A DNA stretch of 64,000 nt from Hypomesus transpacificus. Taxonomy: Eukaryota > Chordata > Actinopteri > Osmeriformes > Osmeridae. Below are positions 63,586 through 64,000 of the stretch, piece by piece (position 1 is the first letter of the stretch; each line of letters opens with the position of its first letter). Both the position numbers and the translations under genes were made by a program. The notes under the pieces are model-generated. The model was not told the origin of the DNA. It did not search any database and worked only from the letters and a program-made list of their open reading frames with translations. The stretch lies in contig NW_025813698.1 of assembly GCF_021917145.1 (NCBI RefSeq), forward strand, positions 22,501 to 86,500, written 5' to 3'.

Positions 63586-64000
63586 TAAAGTATGGATAGC
63601 ATGATTTTTTTAGGGTAAAGTTTTGGATGTATTGGCAATGACTTGTTTTAGGTTATGTAAGTAGTACAAAACTAACACATGTATTTATCTTTTCCTACCA
63701 TAATAGCTGTAGAATTAAATTTGTTCTCCAGGCTCGTGAAGTTTTTTGTTTGAATAATTTCTTGAAATTACGTTTTCAATGTGACAATTTTACTGGATTC
63801 TTCACTATAGGTGAAATAGTTCTAATATCAAATATGGTTGCAAGCAGCAATTAAGGGGCCAAGCGCAAAAAAAGTCTAAATGAGAATCCAAACAAGCAAG
63901 GCAAAAGTAAATAAAAAATATTAGAGTTTTTTCATGATTAACTAATGTGTTCAGTAAATATCTTACTTGGAATAAGGAATTATTAGGAATTGTTTTTCTT
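63586..64000. other. Right edge: intron or 3' flank of the SAM-domain gene
   Basis: AT-rich sequence with no ORF or repeat recognised. It is either intron of a longer gene or its downstream flank. Confidence 0.4.

Overview
This window is vertebrate nuclear DNA, almost certainly from a teleost fish. The genes have many small exons with GT/AG junctions. Micro- and minisatellites are abundant, and there are several tRNA-derived SINEs with the L2-type tail common in fish genomes. The protein products look like fish versions of genes that in human lie on chromosome 1p31-p33 (PATJ, PDZK1IP1, TAL1, ATPAF1, RAB3B, NRDC). I could not determine the species.

Layout. (1) 3.8-14.3 kb, + strand: the 3' half of patj, a multi-PDZ polarity scaffold, covering the last four PDZ domains in 17 exons; the 5' part lies before the window or is not recognisable in the first 3.8 kb. 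(2) 18.2-19.8 kb, - strand: pdzk1ip1 (MAP17), a four-exon single-pass membrane protein whose exons are too short to show as long ORFs. (3) 23.9-28.2 kb, - strand: tal1 (SCL), a haematopoietic bHLH factor, with a non-coding first exon, short upstream ORFs and a promoter carrying two GATA sites. The tal1-pdzk1ip1 pair has the same order and orientation as in mammals. (4) 30.8-33.5 kb, + strand: atpaf1, a mitochondrial F1-ATPase assembly factor, complete in 9 exons. (5) 34.7-40.1 kb, + strand: rab3b, a synaptic-vesicle small GTPase, complete in 4 coding exons. (6) 40.7-53.6 kb, + strand: nrd1/nrdc (nardilysin), complete in 30 coding exons, with an intact zinc site and an acidic insert. One intron holds a 2.2-kb higher-order minisatellite and another a complete non-autonomous hAT element.

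(7) 53.4-64 kb is a rearranged accessory region. It holds a single-exon beta-1,3-N-acetylglucosaminyltransferase, decayed pieces of a SAMD9/SAMD9L-like gene, the two-SAM N-terminal part of a probably live relative at the right edge, and an inverted, truncated copy of the same SAM region ending at an LTR-like element. It also holds a stray, almost perfect copy of one nardilysin exon. That stray exon and a second duplicated block occur in the same order and orientation as their originals, which points to an old tandem duplication of the nrd1 3' end and its flank, later eroded.

The genes are functionally separate; shared context is synteny, not an operon. The most unusual observations are the nardilysin exon copy, whose identity drops sharply just outside the exon, the SAMD9L-like graveyard, the minisatellites that begin within a few bases of 5' splice sites in two unrelated genes, the in-frame octapeptide minisatellite inside patj, and the tal1 upstream ORFs.
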